Source: CAYMUC01 sp964471865
Lineage (GTDB): Bacteria; Actinomycetota; Acidimicrobiia; Acidimicrobiales; Ilumatobacteraceae
Direction of reading: 5' to 3'
DNA: 21,808 nt
Assembly: GCA_964471865.1 (NCBI GenBank)
Contig: CAYYHU010000029.1
Location: forward strand, 1-21,808
In this document: piece after piece, positions 1-7,352 of the stretch
How the letters are laid out: each line of letters begins with the position of its first letter
Position numbering within the stretch: the first letter of the stretch is position 1
Program-made: the position numbers and the translations under genes
Notes under the pieces: model-generated
Database searches by the model: none
What the model saw: only the letters and a program-made list of their open reading frames with translations
What the model was told of the DNA's origin: nothing

Positions 1-97
1 CGTCGGGACTTTCGACTGGCTAGCGCGCCGACGAGTGCGTCACAGCACATGTTCATGATGACTCGGCGATCGCTATGAGTGACCATGTGAACCATGG

Positions 98-116
98 TGT
101 GGCGAGGTTCGCCACA
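98..116. repeat. Perfect 8-3-8 inverted repeat upstream of furA
   Basis: The arms TGTGGCGA and TCGCCACA flank the triplet GGT. The element lies about 140 bp before the furA start in a stretch where I can support no gene. It could be a terminator stem for a gene lying to the left (a plus-strand frame open from base 1 stops at 76-78) or a protein-binding site. There is no T-run after it. Confidence 0.45.
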
Positions 117-220
117 GTGATGCCAAGAGCTGACTCGACGATCGGGTGGCCCACCACTGCGTTCGGCAGTATCCCGACCCGAGAAGGCAATGAGCACAAG
201 TTTTTCTGATTTCTTCATTT

Positions 221-237
221 TTTGGAATAGATCCAAA
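221..237. promoter_or_regulatory. Candidate Fur-type operator in front of furA
   Basis: The sequence TTTGGA-ATAGA-TCCAAA is a perfect 6-5-6 inverted repeat inside an unusually AT-rich island (about 200-240) 23 bp before the furA ATG. Actinobacterial FurA proteins are known to repress their own furA-katG unit through an AT-rich site just upstream of furA. The assignment here rests on position and symmetry only. Confidence 0.5.
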
Positions 238-259
238 TTGATCACGGTTGGAACGGTCG

Positions 260-691
260 ATGGACACGACTTCCCCCGCCCAGATCCTCCGGAACCACGG
301 TCTGAACGTGACGGCTCCACGCGTTGCGGTGATCGACTTGGTGCGCTCGCACCCCCATGCGACCGCCGAGGAGATCCACACCAGCGTTCATGAACGCCTC
401 GGCACGGTGTCTCGCCAGGCTGTCTATGACAGCGTCACCACGTTGAGCGAACACGGCATCCTGCGGCGGATCCAACCGAGCCACTCCCCCGCCCGCTACG
501 AAGCCCGCACCGGCGACAACCACCACCATGTGGTGTGTCGTTCATGTGGCCGGGTGGCCGATGTGGACTGTGCCGTGGGGTATCGGCCGTGTCTGAGCGC
601 ATCCGAGGACCACGGGTACCGGATCGAAGAGGCCGAGGTCATCTATTGGGGCACCTGCCCGACCTGTCTGGCTGACGACACGGGCGCCTGA
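260..691 (+). CDS. furA: Fur-family peroxide/metal-responsive repressor (FurA-like)
   Basis: This is a 143-residue Fur-family DNA-binding regulator. An N-terminal winged helix (about 10-75, recognition helix near 51-62) is followed by a dimerisation and metal-binding half. That half has a His cluster (88-90) and two CxxC pairs (Cys93/Cys96 and Cys133/Cys136), the usual structural zinc ligands. In mycobacteria and streptomycetes FurA represses itself and the adjacent katG and is inactivated by peroxide. The gene order here, with katG 78 bp downstream on the same strand, matches that arrangement. I chose the ATG at 260, with GGAA 6 nt upstream. An in-frame TTG at 248 would add four residues. 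Family assignment is firm; peroxide rather than iron sensing is inferred from the neighbour. Confidence 0.9.
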   Translation: MDTTSPAQILRNHGLNVTAPRVAVIDLVRSHPHATAEEIHTSVHERLGTVSRQAVYDSVTTLSEHGILRRIQPSHSPARYEARTGDNHHHVVCRSCGRVADVDCAVGYRPCLSASEDHGYRIEEAEVIYWGTCPTCLADDTGA

Positions 692-769
692 ACGTCGCAC
701 CCGCCCGACGATCCTGCAACCCACCCCGATCCCCGATCTTTCATCCACCCCTCACGAAAGGAACCGACC

Positions 770-2935
770 ATGAGCGAAACCTCGACCTGCCCGGTGACCG
801 GAGCCGGCCATGGACCCACGAACCGGGACTGGTGGCCCCACCAACTCGACCTTTCTCGTCTTCATCCCAATCCCCCCGCCGGGAACCCCATGGATGATGA
901 CTTCGACTATGCCGATGCGTTCGCCACCCTCGACCTCGACGAACTGCGAGGCGACCTCGAGGCCCTGATGACGGACTCTCAGGAATGGTGGCCTGCGGAC
1001 TACGGCCATTACGGCGGGCTGTTCGTGCGCATGGCCTGGCATGCAGCCGGCACCTACCGCATCTCGGATGGCCGCGGCGGGGGCGGTGCCGGGATGCAAC
1101 GTTTCGCCCCCCTGAACTCCTGGCCCGACAACGCCAATTTGGACAAGGCCCGCCGATTGCTGTGGCCGATCAAGCAGAAGTACGGAGCGACGATCTCTTG
1201 GGCGGACCTCATGATATTTGCCGGCAACGTCGCCATGGAATCGATGGGGCTGCCCATGTTCGGCTTTGGCGGTGGCCGTGCCGACGTCTGGGAACCCGAT
1301 GAGACCTATTGGGGCACCGAGACGACCTGGCTCGGCGACGAGCGCTACCACGGAGACCGCAACCTCGAGAATCCTCTCGCCGCGGTCCAGATGGGTCTCA
1401 TCTATGTGAACCCCGAGGGCCCCAATGGCGAACCCGATCCCCTCAAAGCCGCCCGAGATATCCGCGAGACCTTCGCCCGCATGGCGATGAACGACTATGA
1501 AACCGTGGCCCTCGTCGCCGGAGGCCACACCTTCGGTAAGTCGCATGGCGCCGTGGACGCCTCGAACGTCGGCCCCGAACCCGAAAGCGCCCCCTTGAGC
1601 GAACAGGGCCTCGGATGGCACAACCGGGTCGGTTCGGGCAATGGGGTGAACACGATCACCGGTGGTCCCGAGGGCGCTTGGACAACGAACCCGATCATCT
1701 GGGACAACAACTATTTCGAGAACCTCTTCAAGTACGAATGGGAGCTCACCAAGAGCCCCGCCGGAGCCTGGCAATGGACCCCCTCGACTCCTGAGGCGCG
1801 AGACACGGTTCCCGATGCCCACGACCCGACTCGCCGGCATGCTCCGATGATGCTCACCACCGACCTGGCTCTGCGTGTCGACCCGGCCTACGAGAAGATC
1901 TCGCGCCACTTCTACGAGAACCCTCAGGAATTCGCCGACGCCTACGCCAAGGCCTGGTACAAGTTGACGCACCGCGATATGGGTCCCCATACCCGGTTGC
2001 TGGGTCCCGAAGTGCCCGAACCTCAGATCTGGCAGGATCCGGTGCCCGCCGTCGATCACCCGCTCGTGGGTGAGACCGAGATCGCGAACCTCAAGACCCA
2101 GGTGCTCGCGTCGGGGCTCAGCATCTCCGATCTGGTCTCGACGGCCTGGGCATCAGCCGCTACGTTCCGCGGCACCGACAAGCGCGGGGGCGCCAATGGT
2201 GCCCGGGTGCGTCTCGCCCCCCAAAAGGACTGGGAGGTGAACCAACCCGCCCGGCTCGCTCGGGTGGTGTCGGTTCTCGACCAGATCCGCTCCGAGTTCA
2301 ACGCCGCCGGTCCCATGAAGATCTCGATGGCCGATCTCATCGTGCTCGCCGGGGCGGCCGGCGTCGAGGAGGCTGCACGCCGTGCCGGCCATGAGATCAC
2401 GGTGCCCTTCGTTCCGGGACGGACCGATGCCACCGACGCTATGACCGATGCTGAGTCCTTCGGAGTGCTCGAGCCGACGTTCGACGGGTTCCGCAACTAC
2501 GTCGCTGCGGGGATCACAGCCCCCGGTGAGCATCTGCTCGTCGAGCGGGCGAGCCGGTTGACCCTGAGCGCTCCCGAGATGACCGTGCTCGTGGGTGGGC
2601 TCCGGGTGCTCGGCGCGAACCATGACGATGCGATGCACGGTGTCTTCACGGATCGGCCGGGACAGTTGACCAACGATTTCTTCGTGAATCTGTTGGACAT
2701 GGCGACAACGTGGACAGCGACTTCCCCGGAGGAGAACCTCTTCGAGGGTCGGGACCGCCATACCGGTGAGGTGCGCTTCACCGGTACCCGGGTGGATCTC
2801 GTCTTCGGATCGAACTCGGTCCTGCGAGCTCTCGCCGAGGTGTATGCGAGCGATGACGCTCAGGAGAAGTTCGTCAAGGACTTCGTCGCCGCCTGGGACA
2901 AGGTGATGAACCTCGACCGGTTCGACCTCGACTGA
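770..2935 (+). CDS. katG: Catalase-peroxidase KatG
   Basis: This is a 721-residue bifunctional haem enzyme that removes hydrogen peroxide by catalase and peroxidase activities in the cytoplasm. The distal pocket RMAWH gives Arg87, Trp90 and His91. The proximal haem ligand is His253 in GGHTFGK. Tyr212 (in IYVNPEGP) and Met238 (in RMAMND) fall at the exact spacing of the Met-Tyr-Trp crosslink known in Mycobacterium tuberculosis KatG, so catalase activity should be intact. The second, non-haem half is complete, and the length is normal for the family. AAAGGA lies 8 nt before the ATG. The gene follows furA and is probably controlled by it. It ends 9 bp before the convergent ATPase gene, and a strong hairpin follows the stop codon. 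Confidence 0.98.
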   Translation: MSETSTCPVTGAGHGPTNRDWWPHQLDLSRLHPNPPAGNPMDDDFDYADAFATLDLDELRGDLEALMTDSQEWWPADYGHYGGLFVRMAWHAAGTYRISDGRGGGGAGMQRFAPLNSWPDNANLDKARRLLWPIKQKYGATISWADLMIFAGNVAMESMGLPMFGFGGGRADVWEPDETYWGTETTWLGDERYHGDRNLENPLAAVQMGLIYVNPEGPNGEPDPLKAARDIRETFARMAMNDYETVALVAGGHTFGKSHGAVDASNVGPEPESAPLSEQGLGWHNRVGSGNGVNTITGGPEGAWTTNPIIWDNNYFENLFKYEWELTKSPAGAWQWTPSTPEARDTVPDAHDPTRRHAPMMLTTDLALRVDPAYEKISRHFYENPQEFADAYAKAWYKLTHRDMGPHTRLLGPEVPEPQIWQDPVPAVDHPLVGETEIANLKTQVLASGLSISDLVSTAWASAATFRGTDKRGGANGARVRLAPQKDWEVNQPARLARVVSVLDQIRSEFNAAGPMKISMADLIVLAGAAGVEEAARRAGHEITVPFVPGRTDATDAMTDAESFGVLEPTFDGFRNYVAAGITAPGEHLLVERASRLTLSAPEMTVLVGGLRVLGANHDDAMHGVFTDRPGQLTNDFFVNLLDMATTWTATSPEENLFEGRDRHTGEVRFTGTRVDLVFGSNSVLRALAEVYASDDAQEKFVKDFVAAWDKVMNLDRFDLD

Positions 2936-2944
2936 GACATCCGA

Positions 2945-5698
2945 TCATCTCGACCGCCTCCGGTGGTCCTTCGACAGCGTCGTCGAGGGGCCACCGGAGC
3001 AGTCGTGCGTGCTCAACCGTGACCGACGACGGCGTAGCGCCTTGTCGCACTCCACCGCCACGAGTACGAGAGCTGCAACGGGAACGAGTCGGATCCAGGC
3101 CGCCATGTCGAGTGGCTCGACACTCAGCAGGTACTGGGTAGGCGGCCACATCAAGGCGAGCGCGTGAACTCCCAGCGCCGCGACCGAGGCGATCAGCAAG
3201 AATCGGTTGGACACCGGCGACACTCGAACGACCGATGTCCGCTCTGCTCTCGAGTTGCCGGCGTGGAATGCCATCGCCACCACCATGGTGGTGAGAGCCA
3301 CGCTCTGAGCCTGAGGGACCGATCCCGAGCGATCGAGTTCCCAACGGAACATCATGAGCGTTCCGGTTGCCATGACTGCTCCGGCGAGAACGGCGCGCTG
3401 CCACAAGGTTCGCGACAACACGCCCTCGCGCCGGGGCCGGGGCCGACGCCGTAGTGCGTCGGGTTCACCGGGCTCGAACGCCAGGGCGACATCCTGAACG
3501 CCGTTGGTGACCAGGTTGAGCCACAACAACTGGATCGGCCCCATGACCAGAGGCCACTGGGCCCAGACACTCCCCACGATCGCCAGGATCGTAGCCACGG
3601 CGGTGGAGACCAGAAAGAACGTCACCTTACGGACGTTGTCGAAGGTGACGCGCCCTTCCTCGACCGCTGCGATGATGCTCACGAAGTCATCATCGGTGAG
3701 GACCATGTCTGAGGCTTCCCGGGCCACATCGGTACCGCTCGCCCCCATCGCGATACCGATGTCGGCAGCGCGCAGAGCTGGTGCGTCGTTCACCCCGTCG
3801 CCGGTCACCGCCACCACCTCGCCGCGATCCCGCAAGACGGTCACGATCCGGAGCTTGTCCTCAGGCGCAACTCGTGCGAACACCCGACACGCCGTCAGTC
3901 GTTCGCTGAGTTCGTCATCGTCGATCTCGGCGAGATCGGCTCCAGTGAGGACCTCGACATGGTTGGCTCCGAGTCCGAGTTCTGTGGCGATCGCTCGGGC
4001 GGTGACCTGATGATCACCAGTGATCATCATCACGGTGATCCCGGCCTGTTCGCAGGCGTCGATGGCCTCTCGAACTCCAAGACGAGGCGGATCGATCATT
4101 CCGTGTAGTCCGGTGAGAACCAAAGCGTCCGGGGGCGCGAGTTCAGACCCTCGCTGCACCCGATGATCGAGGGATCGGCGAGCCGTTGCCAGGACTCGCA
4201 AACCTTGGGCGGCCATGTCTCGCGCCTCGGTGAGGATCGAGTCGCGATCGATCGGTGCCTGACCGGCACGGGTATGCATCGCTGAGCACATGGCGACCAC
4301 CGCCTCAGGCGCCCCCTTGACCCACATCACATGGCGAGAATCCTGAGGGTCCTCACACACGGTCGCCGAGTACCGACGATGGGACTCGAAGGGAATCTCG
4401 GCCAACACCGGATGCGCTTCGACGAGGTCACTCGGTTCGATGCCTGCGCCGATCGCCGCGAACAGCAAGGCCACTTCGGTGGGGTCACCCACGCTCGCCC
4501 ATCCGTCCATCGAGTGGAGGACATGGGCCTCATTGGTCAGCACCGCGGCAGTCAGGGCCTCACGGAGCAGGGACAGTCCGGTCTCGTCTCCCTCGACGAC
4601 CGCATCCTGTGAGCGAAACCCGGCGTCGGGAGCGTCACCGTCACGGACGAAGGCGGCGCTCGGCGTCCAGATCCGGGTCACCGTCATGCGGTTCTGAGTC
4701 AGCGTTCCGGTCTTGTCCGATCCGATCACCGTGGTGCTGCCGAGGGTCTCCACTGCGGGAAGCCGCCGGATGACGGCATGGCGTCGGGCCATGCGATGGA
4801 CGCCCAATGCCATCGTGACCGTGAAGGCAACCGGAAGACCTTCAGGGATCGCCGCGACGGCCAGAGCCACGGCTGTGAGGAACATGTCGTTCGCCGAGCC
4901 TCCGAGTGCAACCCCGGAGATGAACGCCACCACACACGCGATTCCGACGCCGATTCCGATCTGCCGGGCGAAGCGATCCATGCGGTCCTGAAGCGGAGTC
5001 CGTTCAACTCCACCGGCCCGCACGAGTTGTGCGATCGAGCCGAGTTGAGACTGCTCCCCCGTCGCGACGACCACGCCCCGCCCTCGGCCACTACCCACGG
5101 TGGTCCCGGTGAACGTCATCGATCGTCGATCCGCCAACAGCGTCTCGATGGGAACGGGGGCGGTCTGCTTGTCGACGGGGACGGATTCGCCTGTCAACGT
5201 CGACTCGTCGACGCGCAGACCATTCGCCACGAGCAGACGAAGGTCCGCAGGGACCGAGGCTCCGGATTCGAGCAGCACGATGTCGCCGACGACGAGATCC
5301 CGTCCGTCGATCTCACATTCGTGTCCGTTGCGCACGACCCGGGCCCGCGGAACCACCAGAGCCATGAGTGCCCGGACTGCGGACTCGGCTCGGCGCTCCT
5401 GAAACGACCCGACGGCGGCATTGAGAGCCAGCACGGCCGCGATGACACCCGCATCGAGGACATGACCCAACACCAACGTGACGACCACTGCCGCCAACAG
5501 GATGTAGATCAAGGGACTGGCGAACTGGCGGACCACGACTCGCCACAGTCCCGGTGCGGCACTCTCAGCGAGCAGGTTGGGGCCATAGCGTTGCAGTCGC
5601 TTGCGGGCCTCGGACTCGTCGAGCCCTCGCGGACTCGAGCCCACCGCCTCGAGGACGTCCTCGGGGGGCAAGGCATACCAGGTCTCCTCGGTGGCCAT
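2945..5698 (-). CDS. P2-type cation-transporting ATPase
   Basis: This is a membrane pump of about 917 residues that uses ATP to move a cation (Ca/Mn/Mg class by family). Numbered from the ATG at 5698: an N-terminal cation-ATPase domain, TGES at 169-172 (dephosphorylation loop), PEGLP at 285-289 in membrane helix 4, the phosphorylated Asp328 in DKTGT, KGAPE at 461-465 (nucleotide domain), TGD at 560-562, GDGVND at 633-638, and a set of C-terminal membrane helices. The helix 6 motif reads LNLVTNG where SERCA has NLVTDG, and the helix 5 Asn/Glu pair is replaced, so one of the two SERCA-type ion sites looks lost. The frame stays open to 5875, with another ATG at 5743. I prefer 5698 because it begins directly before the conserved domain, has GGAAG just upstream, and leaves the 5740-5767 palindrome outside the gene. 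The substrate cannot be stated. Confidence 0.93.
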   Translation of the reverse strand: MATEETWYALPPEDVLEAVGSSPRGLDESEARKRLQRYGPNLLAESAAPGLWRVVVRQFASPLIYILLAAVVVTLVLGHVLDAGVIAAVLALNAAVGSFQERRAESAVRALMALVVPRARVVRNGHECEIDGRDLVVGDIVLLESGASVPADLRLLVANGLRVDESTLTGESVPVDKQTAPVPIETLLADRRSMTFTGTTVGSGRGRGVVVATGEQSQLGSIAQLVRAGGVERTPLQDRMDRFARQIGIGVGIACVVAFISGVALGGSANDMFLTAVALAVAAIPEGLPVAFTVTMALGVHRMARRHAVIRRLPAVETLGSTTVIGSDKTGTLTQNRMTVTRIWTPSAAFVRDGDAPDAGFRSQDAVVEGDETGLSLLREALTAAVLTNEAHVLHSMDGWASVGDPTEVALLFAAIGAGIEPSDLVEAHPVLAEIPFESHRRYSATVCEDPQDSRHVMWVKGAPEAVVAMCSAMHTRAGQAPIDRDSILTEARDMAAQGLRVLATARRSLDHRVQRGSELAPPDALVLTGLHGMIDPPRLGVREAIDACEQAGITVMMITGDHQVTARAIATELGLGANHVEVLTGADLAEIDDDELSERLTACRVFARVAPEDKLRIVTVLRDRGEVVAVTGDGVNDAPALRAADIGIAMGASGTDVAREASDMVLTDDDFVSIIAAVEEGRVTFDNVRKVTFFLVSTAVATILAIVGSVWAQWPLVMGPIQLLWLNLVTNGVQDVALAFEPGEPDALRRRPRPRREGVLSRTLWQRAVLAGAVMATGTLMMFRWELDRSGSVPQAQSVALTTMVVAMAFHAGNSRAERTSVVRVSPVSNRFLLIASVAALGVHALALMWPPTQYLLSVEPLDMAAWIRLVPVAALVLVAVECDKALRRRRSRLSTHDCSGGPSTTLSKDHRRRSR
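2958..2999 (+). terminator. Long stem-loop downstream of katG
   Basis: The arms 2958-2975 and 2982-2999 can form an 18-bp stem with a 6-nt loop (AGCGTC), 22 nt after the katG stop. Two of the pairs are G-U in the plus-strand RNA and become A-C mismatches in the minus-strand RNA, so the fold favours the katG transcript. No U-tract follows, as is common in high-GC actinobacteria. The element lies inside the 3' end of the convergent ATPase coding sequence. Confidence 0.65.
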
Positions 5699-6006
5699 TT
5701 CTTCCACGTCACTCGTATGACACCACCGGCGCCCAGACTCCATGGTCCCGACGTCGCGGGACCATGGGCCGGGCCGCCATCCGGACCGCTCGCGATCCAC
5801 CCGGTGCGTCACCGAACGAACAGCAGTCATCGTCCCGATCGAGAATGGGGAGGTTCGGACTCCACTTCTTCGCATCCAGGACCGCGGGGAATCAGCGGCA
5901 AGCGCCGTACCGTTTCAGCGTGGTCTCGGCCAGTGGGTTGTCGGGCCCCATCCGAGACGACAACTGGAGCGCTCCGCCTCTCGCCTCTCAGCGACGCGGC
6001 CGAGGA
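5699..6006. other. 308-bp stretch between ATPase and surface-protein genes
   Basis: Both flanking genes read on the minus strand, so this holds the end of the surface-protein transcript and the promoter region of the ATPase. Apart from the inverted repeat at 5740-5767 I see only a weak dyad GGCCGA/TCGGCC (5998-6003 and 6025-6030) around the surface-protein stop. The ATPase frame happens to stay open up to 5875, but that part has no recognisable domain. Confidence 0.5.
5740..5767. promoter_or_regulatory. Perfect 11-bp inverted repeat before the ATPase start
   Basis: CCATGGTCCCG and CGGGACCATGG are separated by six bases (ACGTCG), 42 bp upstream of the ATPase ATG at 5698. It could be an operator or an mRNA-leader stem. 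Eleven exact pairs make a chance occurrence unlikely. No binding protein can be named. Confidence 0.55.
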
Positions 6007-7200
6007 TCAGACCCCGCGGCGGCGTCGGCCTGTCACAAGGCCTCCCGCAAGTGCCAGAGCGATCGCCGTGACCGCCAGGGTGTCGTGGCCGACACCTGTC
6101 GTAGGGAGTTCGTCTGACGTCGCTGCGGGATCGAGCGATTCGAGGTCGAGCGGGATATCGATCGATTGAAGTGCGCCGTTGGCCGACGTCGCCTCGATCC
6201 GAAGAGTGTGAGAACCCTGGGTCTCAGCGGGCATCTCGAACGTCGTGTTGATCGAACCGTCCGCTCCCACGGTCCGGCGTCCCAGGTACACAGGGTCGGA
6301 GTACAACCACGCCTCGACATCCGAGCCTGGCAACAGGCCTCCCGCCTCGAAGTTCACCGCGGTTGCTGCGCGCTGCTGGATGCGCATCTCGTAGCCATCG
6401 CCCGCGACGGTGGCGCCATCCTCGGTCATCGTGACCACGGGAGCCTCGACGGTCACCGGAACCGTGGTCGTGGTCGTCGTCGTTGTGGTGGTCGTGGTGG
6501 TCGTGGTGGTCGTCGGGGGTGGAGGTGGAGGTGGGGGAATCGAGGGTGTGGTCGCGGGAGGTGCATCGATCGCCGCAGTGAAGGATGCCGCAGAAAAAAA
6601 TCCGGTTACGCGTAGTTCGAAGTACGTGTTTGCAACCGCGAAATCCGGATCTCCGCCAAACCAAGTGCGCAGGTCCGTCGAACCGGCCACCCATACAGCG
6701 TCGAGATCGGCTGAGTCCCAGTCGAGGGAAATCGATGCGTCGAGGACAGCCAGGCCATTGATGGCCTGAGCCCCGGTGGGACGCAACTGGATCGTCACCG
6801 CATCGCTGTTCGCGTTGGCAAAGACATTGTGCGCCGGAGCGATCGGCCACGTCGCAACGCCCGGATCCCAGGTTCCGACGTTGGATGCGTCCCGCGTCAA
6901 CGACAACGTCTGGATCGAATCGTTGAACGTGTTCCCGAACGAGGGATCCGAGCGCGTTGATGGCGCGTCGAGATCGAAAGTCACCGACCAGTGAAAAACG
7001 TCTCCGGCAACGATCGACGTGCCGGCGGTCGAGGTTGCCGTCGCAGTTCCACTCACCGTGGTCGAAGAGGATGCCCGCACGTCAGTGGCGCCTACCCAGA
7101 GCAGGCACGCCGCCGCCCACAAACCGGCGACGAGCGACAGAAGGGGCCGATATCGCCAGATTGTGGACCGCTGGCTTACACGCGGAGACAAGATGACCAT
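6007..7200 (-). CDS. LPxTG-type surface protein with Pro/Thr hinge
   Basis: This 397-residue protein is probably exported and sortase-anchored. The N-terminus has a basic segment followed by a hydrophobic core (about 20-43, ending near VRASS), a typical signal peptide. A Thr/Ser-rich beta-type domain follows (about 45-220). Next come eight Pro and seventeen Thr in a row, then a second beta-type domain (about 250-350) with a GxLPGSxVExWLYS-like pattern seen in actinobacterial surface proteins. The C-terminus carries LPTTG (365-369), a hydrophobic helix and an RRRRG stop, a complete cell-wall sorting signal. No sortase gene is in the window. The function of the folded domains is unknown; adhesion or display is only a guess. 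The start at 7200 has a TAAAGT box 6 nt upstream, which suggests a leaderless transcript. Confidence 0.85.
   Translation of the reverse strand: MVILSPRVSQRSTIWRYRPLLSLVAGLWAAACLLWVGATDVRASSSTTVSGTATATSTAGTSIVAGDVFHWSVTFDLDAPSTRSDPSFGNTFNDSIQTLSLTRDASNVGTWDPGVATWPIAPAHNVFANANSDAVTIQLRPTGAQAINGLAVLDASISLDWDSADLDAVWVAGSTDLRTWFGGDPDFAVANTYFELRVTGFFSAASFTAAIDAPPATTPSIPPPPPPPPTTTTTTTTTTTTTTTTTVPVTVEAPVVTMTEDGATVAGDGYEMRIQQRAATAVNFEAGGLLPGSDVEAWLYSDPVYLGRRTVGADGSINTTFEMPAETQGSHTLRIEATSANGALQSIDIPLDLESLDPAATSDELPTTGVGHDTLAVTAIALALAGGLVTGRRRRGV
6463..6537 (-). repeat. Low-complexity tract encoding Thr17 and Pro8
   Basis: Seventeen Thr codons (6463-6513, mixed ACC, ACG and one ACA) and eight Pro codons (6514-6537) lie in tandem inside the surface-protein gene. 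The mixed synonymous codons suggest selection for the amino acids and not a recent slippage expansion. The tract would form an extended, possibly glycosylated hinge. Confidence 0.9.
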
Positions 7201-7206
7201 TCTTCT

Positions 7207-7212
7207 ACTTTA
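7207..7212 (-). promoter_or_regulatory. Candidate leaderless -10 box of the surface-protein gene
   Basis: Read on the minus strand the box is TAAAGT, followed by AGAAGA and then the ATG at 7200. This places the expected transcription start on the A of the start codon. No clear -35 is visible; its expected position meets the edge of the palindrome at 7234-7251. Confidence 0.45.
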
Positions 7213-7233
7213 GACGGTGGACAGTTAGGCTTA

Positions 7234-7251
7234 GCCGATCGAACGATCGGC
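7234..7251. promoter_or_regulatory. 18-bp palindrome between divergent genes
   Basis: GCCGATCG-AA-CGATCGGC is a perfect 8-2-8 inverted repeat 34 bp upstream of the surface-protein start and about 100 bp upstream of the sulfurtransferase start. Its edge meets the expected -35 region of the surface-protein promoter. It is a good operator candidate, but no regulator gene adjoins it. Confidence 0.5.
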
Positions 7252-7340
7252 GTCTCCTACGGGTGTGTCGGGCCCCCCGTCAGTCCTCACCGGTTGCAGG
7301 TTCTGTCCCTGAGCGCCAAGGGTCACAGCATGCACCGGGC

Positions 7341-7346
7341 TACCGT
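7341..7346 (+). promoter_or_regulatory. Candidate leaderless -10 box of the sulfurtransferase gene
   Basis: TACCGT lies exactly 6 nt before the GTG at 7353, and no Shine-Dalgarno sequence is present. The geometry fits a leaderless mRNA starting at the G of GTG. No -35 match is seen. Confidence 0.45.
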
Positions 7347-7352
7347 GACCGC

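Noticed and set aside
1..78. Plus-strand frame open from the window edge to a stop at 76-78
   Set aside because: Only 25 codons with no recognisable motif and ordinary third-position bias; it may be a gene end but cannot be supported.
752..2059. 435-residue open frame on the minus strand
   Set aside because: It lies wholly opposite katG, has no recognisable domain, and is Gly/Val/Arg-rich as antisense frames of GC-rich genes are.
5847..5863. tRNA T-arm-like sequence GGGGAGGTTCGGACTCC
   Set aside because: The stem is only four pairs, the loop deviates from the T-loop consensus, and no acceptor or anticodon arm could be placed around it.
4778..6169. 463-residue open frame on the plus strand
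   Set aside because: It lies opposite the ATPase and surface-protein genes, with His/Arg/Asp-rich content and no domain.
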